64,000 bases of DNA from positions 5,208,001 to 5,272,000 of the forward strand of contig OY992834.1 of NCBI GenBank assembly GCA_963921425.1. Reading direction: 5' to 3'. The position numbers and the translations under genes were made by a program. Below the pieces are notes generated by a model. It was not told the origin of the DNA and searched no databases. It saw only the letters and a list, made by a program, of their open reading frames with translations. Origin of the DNA: Dryas octopetala. Lineage: Eukaryota > Streptophyta > Magnoliopsida > Rosales > Rosaceae. This document shows, one piece after another, positions 47,500 through 59,640 of the stretch. Numbering within the stretch: the first letter of the stretch is position 1; every line of letters begins with the position of its first letter.

Positions 47500-48390
47500 T
47501 ATAATTGTTACTGTTTGTCGGTAACAATATGTAAGTGAGGTTATGATTGTTACTAACAAGCAGTAGCAATATGTAAGTGGGGCTATGACTGTTTTTGACA
47601 AGCATATAGAACATGTTACTTGTATTATCTGTTTTTGATAGTGACAATTGTTAAATAGCATTTTTTTGACAGTGGCTATTTTTTTGGCAGTGGCTATTGT
47701 TAAAAAAAAAAAAAAAAGACACACGGCAGCTTCAACAAAAAAGAAAAAAAGAAGAAGACACATGACAGCTTCATAAAAAAAAAAAAAAAAGGAGGTATAT
47801 GGCTGCTTCAGCAAAAAGAAAAAAAGAAGAAGACAAAGATTTTTGTTTAAGTATTTTTGTTTTTTATGGGTTTATGTTAGAAAAATACATAAGATTTGTA
47901 TATGTATGTTGTTTCTGGGTTTTTTTTTTGGCACAGTAAGAATAGTCATTGTTCGATAGTGGTAATTATTATAATAATTGTCACTGTGACAGTAGCAATT
48001 AGGTGATTGTTACTGTGTGATAGTAGCAAATTAACAATCACCTGATTTGTTACTGTGTGACAGTAGCAATCAGGTGATTGTTATTGTGTGACAGTAACAA
48101 TCAAGTGATTGTTAATATCTGAATTTTGTAATTTTCTATGAATTTTAGTGATTGTTATTGTATGACAGTAACAAGATATATTAGTTATCTTCAACATGTG
48201 ATTGTTACTGTTAGACAGTAGCAATAGGTGATTGTTACTATCAAACAATAACAATATCTTATTGTCACTGCCAGACAGTAGTAATAAGTGATTGTTACTA
48301 TCAAACAATGATAATACTTGATTGCCACTGTCCGGCAGTAGCAATAGGTGATTGTTACTATTTGATAGTAACAATTATATTTACTATTAA
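47500..48390. repeat. Palindromic (hairpin) minisatellite
   Basis: Roughly a dozen degenerate copies of a ~25-35-bp unit of the form ATTGTTACTGT-NN-GACAGTAGCAAT, each an inverted repeat, separated by short linkers such as AGGTG or ATATGTAAGTG. The array is densest at 47930-48375. Two long poly-A/T-rich insertions interrupt it near 47700-47900. The frames across it are repeat-derived Leu/Asn stretches. Confidence 0.85.
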
Positions 48391-48820
48391 AACGTAAAAG
48401 ATTATGGATGCCTTATCTTGATTTTTTGTATTTTATACTGGTTATTATTTAATATGTTTATGAAATGAAAAATACCTAAATTATGAATTTTTTTTTTTGG
48501 TAGTTTATGTACCAATTGGTACTGAAATGAGAAAATAAAAAATGAAGGGAAAAAATGACATTTTTTAAAAAATACTGTAGCGCGCTACAGTAACGGCGTC
48601 ACTGTAGCGCTGTTACTGTAGCACTGGTTTTTTAAAAGTGGGCCGCTACAGTATTTTACTGTAGCGTGTGGGCCGGATGAATAGTAAATTTTAAAAAATG
48701 GACTTTAAAAAAAAAAACCCTATATTTTTTAAGAATTATTTAAAATTTAATTATTATATATTAATAATTATACATGTGTTATTATTTAAGCATATTAATC
48801 AATTACTATACAGTGATACA
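48391..48820. other. Intergenic with CTGTAGCG repeats
   Basis: At 48575-48670 a CTGTAGCGC / GCGCTACAGTAA motif recurs in both orientations five or six times. It may be part of a larger repeat together with the preceding minisatellite. No gene seen. Confidence 0.5.
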
Positions 48821-50391
48821 TAGGGGTGGGTTCGATACAGTAACCGTACCGAAACACCCATACCGAATTTCTACCGATAGGGGTCGAGATGATGATTTTT
48901 GGTTCCGATACCGTACCATCGTTAGTTGGTAACCGTTTACTTCGGTATCGGTCGGAGAGTGGCGGTGTCAGAGTGATATTGGGCTGCTAACTACAACACC
49001 AAATTAAAAAAATCACAGAGAGATGGGGAGAGATAAGACAAAGAGAGGGAGAGAAGGAGGGGGTGCGACAAAGAAGGAGAAAGGGACAGAGACAGAGGAA
49101 AGTTGGGGAGGAAAGGAGGGTGGTGGGTTGGGCTGGGTTGGGTGGGGGGTGCGACAGAGAGGGAGAAAGAGACATAGAGGGAGGAAAGGTATTTTGGGGA
49201 GATAGAAATAGATGATGGTGGTGATGGTGGTCGGAGATGATGAATTGATGGTGGTGGTTGGGGTTTGGGAGTTGGGTCACACACACAGAGAGAAAAAGAA
49301 GGAAGGGGAAAGGAAGAGGAGAAAAATAAAGAAGAAAAGAGACACGGGTAGGATGAGAGAGAAGAAGAAAAAGAAAAGAAATAAAGAAGAAGGGGGGGCA
49401 CGTGGGTTAGGGGGAAAGGAAAAGAAAAAATAATAAAAATAAAGTTTTATTTTGTAAATAATAAATAGGGTATTTTGGGGTTTCGTTTGGGGTTTAGGGT
49501 TTAGGGTATGTTGGGGTTTCAAATTTCAATTGGGGTTTGGACTTTGAGGTTTGAAGTTTTTTATTACATATGTTTTTTATAATTTATAGTATATAGTCAA
49601 TAACTTAATAGTTTACATGTTTTTTAATTTATATCATCTTCTAAACCGTAGGGTATATGGTATATGTCATATACCTAATAGGGCCGTTAGGCTAAATGGC
49701 TAATACCATATACTAATAATAATATATTATACCATATTTTACTATAGTATATCATATTATACAATATACTAAATTACTAATATTATCATATTATACTATA
49801 CTATACCATATTATAATATTATACTATATACTATATACCAAACTTTAAGTTACCAACTATGAATCTATGAATTATAAATTTATAGTATTAGACTATTAGG
49901 GTATAGAAATTATTAATTTAGTATGAGATATCATATACATATATTATATAAGGTTTATAATTTAGTATAATATTAGGGCTTAGGGTATTTTTAATTAGTT
50001 TTTATATAGAAATGTATTATATAAATTAAAAAAACATATAAGTTAATAAGTTATAGGTTTAGGGTTTATAAATTTATATATGTTTTATATAAATTATAGA
50101 AAATTAGAAATGTATTATATAAAATTATAAATTATATAGAAAGGTAATACTAAATATTTTATATTTAGGGTATAACGGTATAGTATAGGAAATGTATAAA
50201 AATGAATTATTTTAATTATATTTTTTCAATATACGGTCGATATCGGTATACCGTCGGTACTGGACTTTATAAACCGGTACCGTTACTGAATTCATTAGTA
50301 TTTTCAGTATCAATATTTTTGGAATCGATATTTTTCAGAATCGAAACCGGTACAACACTGGTATTTCGGTATTTTTACCCATCCCTAGAAC
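48821..50391. mobile_element. Candidate non-autonomous hAT-like element (~1.57 kb)
   Basis: Ends TAGGGGTGGGT (left) and ACCCATCCCTA (right) are inverted. Both subterminal regions are rich in CGGTACCG / ACCGAAAT-type motifs. TGATACA occurs immediately outside both ends (48814-48820 and 50392-50398), though the right end has a few extra bases, so the exact termini are uncertain. The interior has a GA-rich half (49015-49430) and a very AT-rich half with no transposase. It lies just upstream of ARP5. Confidence 0.6.
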
Positions 50392-50399
50392 TGATACAC

Positions 50400-50673
50400 C
50401 TCAAAAAAACATTTATCGTTGAAAAGCGCGAGAAACTTCACAATCTTTTGGGCCATAGAATGGGCTCGATCTAGACCACAAGAAATTAGAACATTGACTT
50501 TTGCTTGACCATCTTAGAGGCGACCCGGTTCGAGTGAAAGCGCTGGGCTTGACGGTCCGACCGGCCCAGTCCTCTTCTGCTATGCTAGTAGCTTCGTGTT
50601 TAGCAGAGTCTGATATCGGTGGCACCGTGACAGAGACTGAGAGAAAGGTTCCGTCGTCGGCCGTGGAGAGAGA
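50400..50673 (+). promoter_or_regulatory. ARP5 proximal promoter and 5' UTR
   Basis: Only ~280 bp separate the end of the hAT-like element from the ARP5 start codon. The segment is GC-richer than its surroundings and has no clear TATA box, as is common for housekeeping genes. Confidence 0.5.
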
Positions 50674-53600
50674 ATGCCTTTCATTTCGAAAATAAGACGG
50701 CAGACTGATTACAGTCTCATCCCTTCGTCTACTCCGATCGTCATCGACAATGGCGCCTCCTATTTTCGCATCGGGTATAACCCCCCGTTCTTAAACGACG
50801 AAAAACCCTAATTCGACTCCACTGTGCATTTGCATTTGGGCATTTGTGTTAATTTCTCCGTTTTGGGAAAAATTTCAGGTGGGCAGGAGAGACCGAGCCT
50901 CGTGTTATTTTCCGCAACATTGTTCAGAGACCGCGCCACAAAGCCACTGGTACACACACTTTCCTTGGTGTTCTATCTTTGTTCTTATTCATTCTCCCAT
51001 TAAAATTATGACTTGCATTTGGGTTTTTCAGAATGCTTTTGATACTTCATTAACACGCTCAACGAAGCTTATTCATGTTTAATTCTGTAATTTTTGTTTT
51101 TCAATTACTCAGGTGAAACTGTGACTATAGTTGGTGACCATGATCCTACACTGTTGAAATACTTTGATTGCACACGCTCGGGGCCTCGCTCAGCTTTCGA
51201 CAGCGGTGTTGTTTTCCAGTTTGAAATAATGGAATATGTAAGTTTTTTCTGGTCTTGTTGTTTACTAATGCTTCCATGGATACCCAATTCATATTTATCA
51301 TGGGTATTGGCTCGCTATATAATAAGTCTACATGATTTGTGTATACACCATGTCTAACATTTATAATGCATCCATGTATTCTAGTTCACATTTAATCAGA
51401 GAAAAATAAGTTATAATTTTTCATGTCCGAAATTGTTTACACGTCTGTGTGTGTATGCATGCAGTAATCTGTGAATTGTAGCCTCACCGGTATTTTCTTG
51501 TATCTGTAGATTCTTGACTTTGGCTTTGATCGATTGGGTGCAAATGGATCACAGGTATGATAAAAAATGGACATTTCATTTCTTTGTTTTACTAGACTAG
51601 TTGATGATCTAGACTTACATTGTGAAGGTTCATTTTTTACCTGTGGTCTTATTCGCAATTCTCTTTTCTTCCATGCTGTTAAAATGGTTAACATTATAGA
51701 TTCTTCAGTCTGCCTTAATGTTTTGTCTAGTCGTTCTCTAGCGATGGTGGTAACTTGGTAAATTCTCTGGTGTGCTTGTATCTGTTGGTCTTTAAGGGAT
51801 TCCTTTGTGAAGTGATTAAGTTATTAGGTTCACACTCTGACATCTGTGCCAATTGGAGACCATTTGAGAATGGCATCATATAAGTAGACTAGTTAATGGT
51901 GCTAATATGTGTATATCAGTTTGCATGAAGGATATGCAATACTGTGTTAATAATTATTTTTAGCATTGTGACATGGATATGCATAGTTATTCATCTTAAA
52001 TGCTTTGTGTGTTTTTTTTTTTAATTATAAATTTAAGGTTTCATATCAGGTTATATATTCATAAGACCTGTATCTTAACTTTGTGTTCATTTGAGGGCAG
52101 AACAGATTGATCATCCAGTCCTTATTACTGAATGCGTGTGCAACCCATTTCAGTCTCGTAGCAAAATGGCTGAACTTCTATTTGAGACATATGGAGTTCC
52201 ATCAATAGGTATCAACACTTGCTGTATTTTACTTCCCCCAGCCACACACACACACACACAAAACTGAAAAAAAAAAAAACTTTCAATGTCTGGGTGTTTT
52301 AAATAATGAAAAGGTTATACATGTTGGCAGATGATCAGCCCAGTGTGTTAAGTTGGTCATTATTGGATTGGGCTTCTGCTTGGCATATCTCTCTCCTTTT
52401 TATCATATTATCCTTTGCTGTCCCACTCCCTTCAGACATGCTTCCACACTGGTCTTTGGTCCTGTGTATTTTGGCTCCCTTATTAATTGTATTTCTGTCC
52501 TGATTTTTTATTTTTATTTTTTCATTTCCATACCTGCAGCATATGGTGTTGATGCTGCATTCAGCTATAAGTATAATCAACAGCAAGGGGTTTGTGATAA
52601 AGATGGTCTTGCTATCTGTCCTGGATTTACCACTACTCATGTTATTCCGGTATGCTTTCTTGGTTTTTGCATTTGCTTAAGTAATAACATATATAGTAAA
52701 CAGATGATAAATGTAGCCAAGGCCTACTCTCATGATTGTTACTTGTTGACCATGATTTTGTGTTTCATTCCCCAGTTTATTGATGGTGAGCCTATATATA
52801 AAGGATGCTGTCGAACCAACATCGGTGGGTACCACATCACTGATTATATGAAGCAACTTCTTTCACTTAAATACCCCCATCATATGTGAGTAAAATTTGG
52901 TTGGGTTCCTCTTCAGTTGAGTAGGGGAACAATTGTAAAATTTCTGATTTTGTATATTTAATGCAACAGGGCTAGGTTTACATGGGAGAAGGTAGAAGAC
53001 CTGAAGATGGAGCACTGTTATATTGCTCCAGATTATATGTCGGAAGCTCGATTATTTCAGGTATTGAGGATTGCTTTTTCTGATCCATCCTCCTTTCCAA
53101 ACTTCGTGATATAACAGTTGCGTTTTTTTTTGTTTTTTTTTTATTTACAGAAGGGGGCCAAGGAAGCAGAAGATAAAACAAGGATGTGGCAACTTCCATG
53201 GGTTCCACCACCTATTGAGGAGCCCCCTTCTGAAGAAGAAATTGCAAGAAAGGCAGCCATAAAAGAGAAACAGGGTCAACGGTTGCGAGAAATGGCCGAG
53301 GCGAAGAGATCTTCAAGGATAAATGAACTAGAGAATGAATTGCATGGTTTGGAATTTCTTCTACGGCAGCTTGCACAGGTGGAAGAGCATGATATACCAT
53401 CTTTCTTGTCAGCGACTGGATATGTCTCCAAGCAGGAAGTAGAATCTGCCCTTGTGAAGGTAACACAATCTTTACTAAAAGCAAAAGGTGAACCAAAGAG
53501 TGAACAAGCTGAGTTTGAGGAGAAGACAGATCTTGCAGCAAGCGAAAGGTTTCCTCTTCTAAATATTCCTGACAACATGCTTACCCCTGAGCAGGTTTGC

Positions 53601-55361
53601 TTTTATGCCAAGTGTCTTTCACATTTCCCATCATTTTGAAGTTGCTGTTTATTGCTCCAAACACCTATTTATGTATCCAAGTAACTTTAGACGTCCACTT
53701 GGTATATAGTTTAATGTAATTTTTTTTATAAGATTGGAAAATACTTCCATGTATTATTCTGATGTTTATGCATAACCTAACATCTGTAGTTCTTAGGGTC
53801 TTGTGTTTGGGTTCTTAGGAGTTCTGCTGGATATGAAAATGTAATTAAAGGATAGTATCGTCAACCTGATAGCAGTGATGCTTTTTCCTTATTTCATCTT
53901 ATTTTTAGGTTTTCTTTTCATTAATGGTAGTCTTTGGTTCTGTTCTCTTGACAGCTGAAGGAGAAAAAGAGACAATTGTTTCTAAAAACCACATCTGAAG
54001 GTCGGCAGCGAGCTAAACAGAAACGCCATGAAGAAGAATTGGAGCGAGAAAAGAGAAACCAACAAGATGAACAAAAACGTTTGTATGTGCTGACCTCATG
54101 ATATTCTCTCTCCTTTTTTTTTTTTTTTCCCAAATTCAATCTATTGTGGTCAGAGCATAATGGGAGAAGGGTAAATTCAAATTCATGTGGTTGAAAGAAA
54201 GGTTTTGTCAGTTTGAATTGAGTTGGGATATTATGAAGAGGAGAGAACACGGGAAAAGGAATAGCATCTAACATTCTATCTGGATTTGCACATGACACTT
54301 GGGTTTTAGGAATGCTTGCTCTTCATGATTAGTATGCTAGATTCCTCTTGATAATTTTAGCAGTTTTGGAATGGGTACCTTCTCCTTGTTAATTGTTTTT
54401 TTCTTCCCTCTCTTTATTGTAGAGAGAACCCAGAGCTTTATTTAGAGCAGTTGCATGCTAAATATAAAGATCTTTCTGAGAAAGTTGAACAGCGAAAACG
54501 ACTCAAGACAAATGGGGGTCATACAAATGGAAATAATGTTTCTGGAGGTGTTGGCCGTGGGGAGAGATTAAATGCTGCACAGAGGGAAAGGATGCGCCTT
54601 TTGACAACAGCAGCCTTTGATCGCGGAAAGGGTGAGGATACTTTTGGTGCAAGAGATGAAGATTGGCAGTTATACAAACTGATGAGCAAAGATAATGATG
54701 ATGATGATGAGGGACCAGATGAAGATGATGCAGAGCTGGTGCGTCTCGCTTCTAGGCTCCAGGTTTGTTTATTCTGGTTGACTTAAGTGCTGGCTGTGAC
54801 TGTGATTACCGTTTTCCTTTGATCCTGATTATTCATTTTGGAGCATTTCTGTGGCAGGAAGTAGACCCGACATTTGTTCCCAAACCAGATAATGGGAACC
54901 CTCAATCTGCTGAAGTACCAAAGTCTCGTCCCCTCACCAAGGAAGATTTTCAGATTGTTTTTGGCGTCGAAAGGTTCCGATGCCCTGAAATTTTATTTCA
55001 TCCAAACTGGATTGGGATCGATCAGGCGGGCTTAGATGAGATGGCTGGGGTCTCAATAAGGAGGCTGCCATCCAAGGGCCGAGAGCTGGAGGAGAGGCTA
55101 ACCAGTTCAATATTTATGACTGGTGGGAGTTGTCTTTTTCCCGGTATGAGTGAGCGCTTGGAAGCTGGAATCCGGATGATTAGGCCATCTGGTGCACCCA
55201 TAAGGGTGGTCAAAGCATTGGATCCAATTTTAGATGCATGGCGTGGCGCTTCTGTTTATGCTGCTGCTTCCGAGTTCCCAACACAAACGTTCAGTAAGGA
55301 GGACTATTATGAGAAGGGTGAAGACTGTGTTCGCAGATACCAATTTCGGTATTCATTGTAA
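50674..55361 (+). CDS. ARP5: Actin-related protein 5 (INO80 complex subunit)
   Basis: Twelve exons: join(50674..50774, 50879..50949, 51113..51237, 51510..51554, 52106..52208, 52540..52649, 52776..52885, 52970..53060, 53151..53594, 53955..54082, 54423..54762, 54858..55361). All junctions are GT-AG and phases join, giving 723 residues, about the length I recall for Arabidopsis ARP5. The N-terminus starts [14 protein letters not shown] and has the phosphate loop-like [18 protein letters not shown]. The actin fold is split by a large charged, coiled-coil insertion (residues ~255-555), the hallmark of ARP5, and resumes near residue 557, with [15 protein letters not shown] and an [10 protein letters not shown] nucleotide-pocket motif. 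In the INO80 remodeller ARP5 binds the nucleosome and couples ATPase to sliding; plant mutants show DNA-repair and cell-growth defects. The ATG is the first in frame and matches the family start. Confidence 0.97.
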
Positions 55362-55615
55362 TTGTTTGGTCACGCTGCTTATTGTATGTGCATTTAGATG
55401 GCACTAAATCAGCTTTCTCCAAAAAAAATTTGCCTTAGTATACGGCATTAGAGATACTGTCAAAACATAGACGCATATATGATGTTAATATTGTTGGCAC
55501 AATTGGGCTGATCTAGTTATTTATTTTTGTCTCTTATTTCAATCCTTCATAAAATTCAAAGCAACGGTTTAGTTTTGGTAAGCCAGCTTAGATGGGAAAG
55601 CCCAATCAATGAAAA

Positions 55616-55626
55616 TGACCGTTGGA
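55616..55626 (-). promoter_or_regulatory. MSA element (MYB3R site), perfect match
   Basis: The minus strand reads TCCAACGGTCA, an 11/11 match to the M-phase-specific activator consensus YCYAACGGYYA bound by three-repeat MYB factors. It lies ~85 bp upstream of the CCS52B TATA box. A weaker AACGG core occurs at 55563-55567. Confidence 0.75.
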
Positions 55627-55729
55627 GCATGCACAGCACACAATATATTCTAACAAAAAAAGAAAAGAAAACAAAAAAGGAAAAAACAGAAATGGCCAAG
55701 ACCGCGCTCCTATAAACCCCACCAGTATG

Positions 55730-55740
55730 TGACCGTTGCA
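55730..55740 (-). promoter_or_regulatory. Second MSA-like element
   Basis: The minus strand reads TGCAACGGTCA, matching the MSA consensus at 10 of 11 positions. It sits just downstream of the TATA box, near the expected transcription start. Confidence 0.6.
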
Positions 55741-55910
55741 AGTCTTCCTGCACACTCTGATCAACAAGTGAAAAGCACAGAGAGAGAGAGGGGCCTTCTT
55801 CTCCATCTTTTGGGTTCTTGGCCTCCTCCTCCATTTTCACTCAAACCCCTTCACATTCCTATATGATACCATCACTTTCGGAATCCAAGAGAACCCAAGA
55901 AAACCCAGAC

Positions 55911-58900
55911 ATGGATTCACCTCAAACCAGGAAAGCTGGTGGCCTCAACCTCCCCACTGGGATGTCCGAGACATCGCTGCGCCTCGACTCCTTTTCGGGT
56001 TCTTTTCGGGGGATTTCGAGCCTGTCATCGCCTTCCAAGTCTTCGACATGCAGCGACAGATTCATACCTTGCAGATCTTCGTCTAGGCTGCACACTTTTG
56101 GGCTGATAGAGAAGGCCTCTCCGGTTAAAGAAGGCGGCAACGAGGCCTATGCCAGGTTGTTGAAATCGGAGCTTTTCGGGTCTGATTTCGGGTCTTTTTC
56201 TCCTGCAGGTGGGCAGGTGTTGTCGCCTCTGAGTCCCAGCAAGAACATGCTGCGGTTCAAGACTGATCACTCCGGGCCCAACTCGCCGTATTCGCCTTCC
56301 ATTTTGGGACATGATAATGGGTTTTCTAGCGAGACTTCCACGCCTCCCAAGCCTCCTCGCAAGGTCCCCAAGACACCCCATAAGGTAATTAAACCCTGTT
56401 CCTTCCTCTCTTCTTTTCTTCTTAGGTTTTTTTTTCATATTTAGTACCTGAACTTTGACCATTGTCTTAATGTGGTACCTAAACTTTTATTTGTCCCAAT
56501 TGAGTACCTAAACTTTTATTTTGTGTCTAATAGGTACTAAAATGAATTTCTGTTAAAATTATCAACAAAAGTTAGGGCCAATATAGTCACTTTAAAAAAT
56601 TTATTTTTTAATTTTAATTTTTAATTTTTTTTGTTTGTTGTGTGTTTTTTTTTTAATAATTTTAAACATATAAAGAAAATAATTAAAATATACTTTGACT
56701 ATATTGCCTCTAATTTTTATTGACAATTTTAACAAAAATTCATTTTGGTACCTATTAGACACAAAATAAAAGTTTAGGTACTCAATTGGGACAAATAAAA
56801 GTTTAAGTACCACATTAAGACAAGGGTCAAAATTTAGGAACTAAATATGAAATAAACCCTTATTTTATTTTTCATGTTATTTTGTGATTTAAGGAGCTTA
56901 GGAATATGAGGATCACAAATTTATGATTTATTGTAATCCCTTCGAGATATGCAGAAATACCATAATCTTTCACAAATTAGCTGAATTAGCTGAATCTGAG
57001 GCTATAATCTTAAGCCCTTTAAAAGTAGTTGATCTCAGATATGTTGGCATAAATTAAAGAAAATGGTTGATCATTGAAGGGTATATTCCCATTCTAGTTT
57101 ATATGGGGATGCAGTGGCTGATCTTAAAATGCTAAATGGTTACAGGTTCTGGATGCCCCATCACTTCAAGATGACTTTTACTTGAACCTTGTTGACTGGT
57201 CCTCGCAAAATGTCCTTGCAGTTGGACTGGGCACCTGTGTTTATCTATGGAGTGCCTCAAACAGCAAGGTAAGTTTGATACAACTTGGTAAACAGCATAT
57301 TGATTAAAAATTCTAATAATAGGTTTCCATTTTTTCCATTACATGATTGCAAAGTCTAATCTTAAAGTTGTCTCTGTCAAACTGTCCTTTAATCTTAATA
57401 GGTTTGCAAAAATTGCAATCTGATGTTTGTGATGTGGTTTTCTCAGGTGACAAAACTGTGTGACTTGGGGCCTAATGACGGCGTGTGCTCCGTCCAATGG
57501 ACACGGGAGGGTTCATACTTATCAATTGGTACAAATCTTGGTAAAGTTCAGGTAGGTGATTGTTTAACTTTCTAGTCCTTTGATTTTATACACTTGCTTC
57601 GCAGACTAGTGTCTTCATTCATATATGAAAATAGAGTTTGAACCATCAGTTGTGACATTTGTCATAGGTGTGGGATGGGACTCAATGCAAGAGGGTCCGG
57701 ACAATGGGTGGCCATCAAACAAGAACTGGTGTCTTGGCATGGAATTCACGCATATTAGCTTCAGGAAGCCGGGATCGGAACATACTTCAACATGATCTCC
57801 GAGTCTCAAATGACTGCGTCAGCAAGCTTGTTGGTCACAAGTCTGAGGTAAGATTTTAAGAGATTTATTACTTTAAACTCTTTTTGACAACTGAAACCTT
57901 AAATCCCAACTATTAGTCTCTCTACAAACCGTGTTACCATGTATCATTGCCAATACCCATGCTTGTTTTTCATTATATGGACTGCAACCAAATAAGACAA
58001 TTCTTAGGCAAATGGAAACGTGTTAACGTTTATTAAATTTTCAATCCCTCAGGTATGTGGGCTGAAATGGTCCAACGATGACAGGGAACTTGCATCTGGT
58101 GGCAATGATAATCAGGTATCCATTATTATGTTATTCCTTTTTTATTTTGTTTTCTCTTCTATGTTTCAGTTAGCTGTACCTGTAGTCAAGTTACTAACTT
58201 AGTGGTTTGTTGGTGACCAGCTCTTGGTCTGGAACCAGCACTCTCAGCAACCAGCTCTGAGGCTGACAGAGCACACAGCTGCAGTCAAGGCCATTTCTTG
58301 GTCACCCCACCAGAATAGCCTTCTTGCATCTGGTGGTGGAACTGCTGACAGATGCATTCGCTTCTGGAACACTACAAATGGCAACCAATTGAACAGCATC
58401 GACACGGGAAGCCAGGTCAGTGTTGTTAGGTCTTTTTATGCCAGCAGCATAAAGAAGAATATTTACTGTTAGCATTTGTTGATGCTCAGGGAATACCCTC
58501 AACTTGAACTTACCTAAGTCACTACTTAACCTACAGGTCTGCAATCTTGCATGGAGTAAGAATGTGAATGAGATAGTCAGCACCCATGGCTATTCCCAGA
58601 ATCAAATTATGGTGTGGAAGTATCCATCGTTGGCAAAGGTTCAGCTTCTTAGTAATTTTAAACTCTTTAAATATTTCTAACTAGAATTGTCTAGTTATAA
58701 GCTTTCTATCTAATCCCTTTTGGAATGTACTCTTATAGGTTGCCACTCTAACTGGCCATAGCATGCGAGTTCTGTACCTTGCAATGTCACCAGATGGTCA
58801 GGTATTGCAGCATTTTTTATAGCTCAAACATTTTCCACATACACAAAAATTTTGTATGCAATTTACACTGAAATTTCTGTCCTAACAAGCTCAACTGAAA

Positions 58901-59150
58901 TTGATTTTTACTGCAGACAATAGTTACTGGTGCTGGGGATGAGACCTTGCGATTCTGGAATGTCTTCCCATCTGTGAAAACACCGGTAAGCATGAATATC
59001 ACAGATCTAATCAAATTTTAAGCTGCCTAATTATCTTCTCCAAATATTATGACCACTTCTCTGATCTATTTTTCTTTTTTTTTGGGTGTATTTCAGACAC
59101 TAGTCAAAGATACAGGTCTTTGGTCACTAGGAAGAACTCAGATTCGGTGA
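55911..59150 (+). CDS. CCS52B: FIZZY-RELATED / CCS52B-type APC/C activator
   Basis: Ten exons: join(55911..56384, 57146..57268, 57447..57551, 57668..57847, 58053..58115, 58221..58415, 58537..58638, 58739..58801, 58917..58985, 59097..59150), all GT-AG, giving 475 residues. Motifs: C-box DRFIPCR (49-55), CCS52-specific motif [13 protein letters not shown] (79-91), [18 protein letters not shown] before the propeller, seven WD40 repeats (about 175-465), RVL in GHSMRVLYL, and a C-terminal IR tail that docks the APC/C. It recruits mitotic cyclins for ubiquitination. The N-terminus (MDSPQ...GLNLPTGM) resembles the CCS52B/FZR3 subgroup rather than CCS52A. An upstream in-frame ATG at 55818 would add 31 unconserved residues, so 55911 is preferred. 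MSA sites upstream fit the G2/M expression known for this subgroup. Intron 1 contains a MITE. Confidence 0.96.
56426..56860. mobile_element. MITE in intron 1 of CCS52B
   Basis: Near-perfect ~170-bp terminal inverted repeats: the left arm TTTAGTACCTGAACTTTGACC through TAATAGGTACTAAAATGAAT recurs inverted as ATTCATTTTGGTACCTATTA through GGTCAAAATTTAGGAACTAAA. The short AT-rich centre and total size (~435 bp) fit a young MITE. In the pre-mRNA it would fold into a very long hairpin. Confidence 0.9.
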
Positions 59151-59640
59151 CACTCTTTTGGATATGAAGTAATCGATTGTGTAGATGGAAACTCTCTTGG
59201 ACACTAGGAATAACTCAGATTTGATGACACTCGATCTTGGACATATGAAGTAATATATTTTGTCTCACAAAAGAACAAACTTAATCTATTGTGTAAAAAT
59301 GGAGATACTTATTTTGATATATGCCTACATTTTTGTGTATTTTTTCCCTTCATTCTTACTCAGAAATTTGTATTTTTTTTTCCTTCAGTAAATGAATTTG
59401 TAGAGTGTTCTCTAGTCTAGTATATGTAACACTTCAAGATTATGAAAACAATTCAATAATATACCTGCCATTTTTTTACTGTTCCTTTCCATTGTACAAT
59501 TTCATATTTTTCATGCTTTTTCCGTTTTTCTTTTTCTCATTCCTCCCAAACGCTTATACCAAAGTTGAATATACAATGGTAACCTCGCCAGTTTAGGAGA
59601 GAAAATAGTGAAAAAATTCCTTGCAAAATTATGACGTGGA
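59151..59640. other. CCS52B 3' flank
   Basis: Presumed 3' UTR and downstream DNA. A ~50-bp stretch just after the stop (GGTCACTAGGAAGAACTCAGATT and following) is partly repeated ~70 bp further on (GGACACTAGGAATAACTCAGATT), a small tandem duplication of the gene's last codons. Confidence 0.6.

Larger units (their letters stand above)
55362..55910 (+). promoter_or_regulatory. ARP5 3' end / CCS52B promoter and 5' UTR
   Basis: The 549-bp intergenic spacer between the two genes. It contains a TATA box (TATAAA, 55711-55716) about 200 bp before the CCS52B ATG and three AACGG-core (MSA-type) motifs, two of which are listed below. GAGAGAG at 55780-55790 is leader sequence. Confidence 0.7.

Noticed and set aside
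47920..48380. Regular repeat-spacer pattern reminiscent of a CRISPR array
   Set aside because: Units are degenerate palindromes with linkers of variable, mostly repetitive sequence, in a plant genome without cas genes.
49490..49510. Two TTTAGGG units (telomere-like)
   Set aside because: Too short for an interstitial telomere; part of a GGGGTTT-rich stretch inside a transposon-like region.
48987..49522. Frames with Ser/Pro/Phe-rich or Lys/Glu-rich sequence
   Set aside because: Caused by the purine-rich half of the hAT-like element; no domain.
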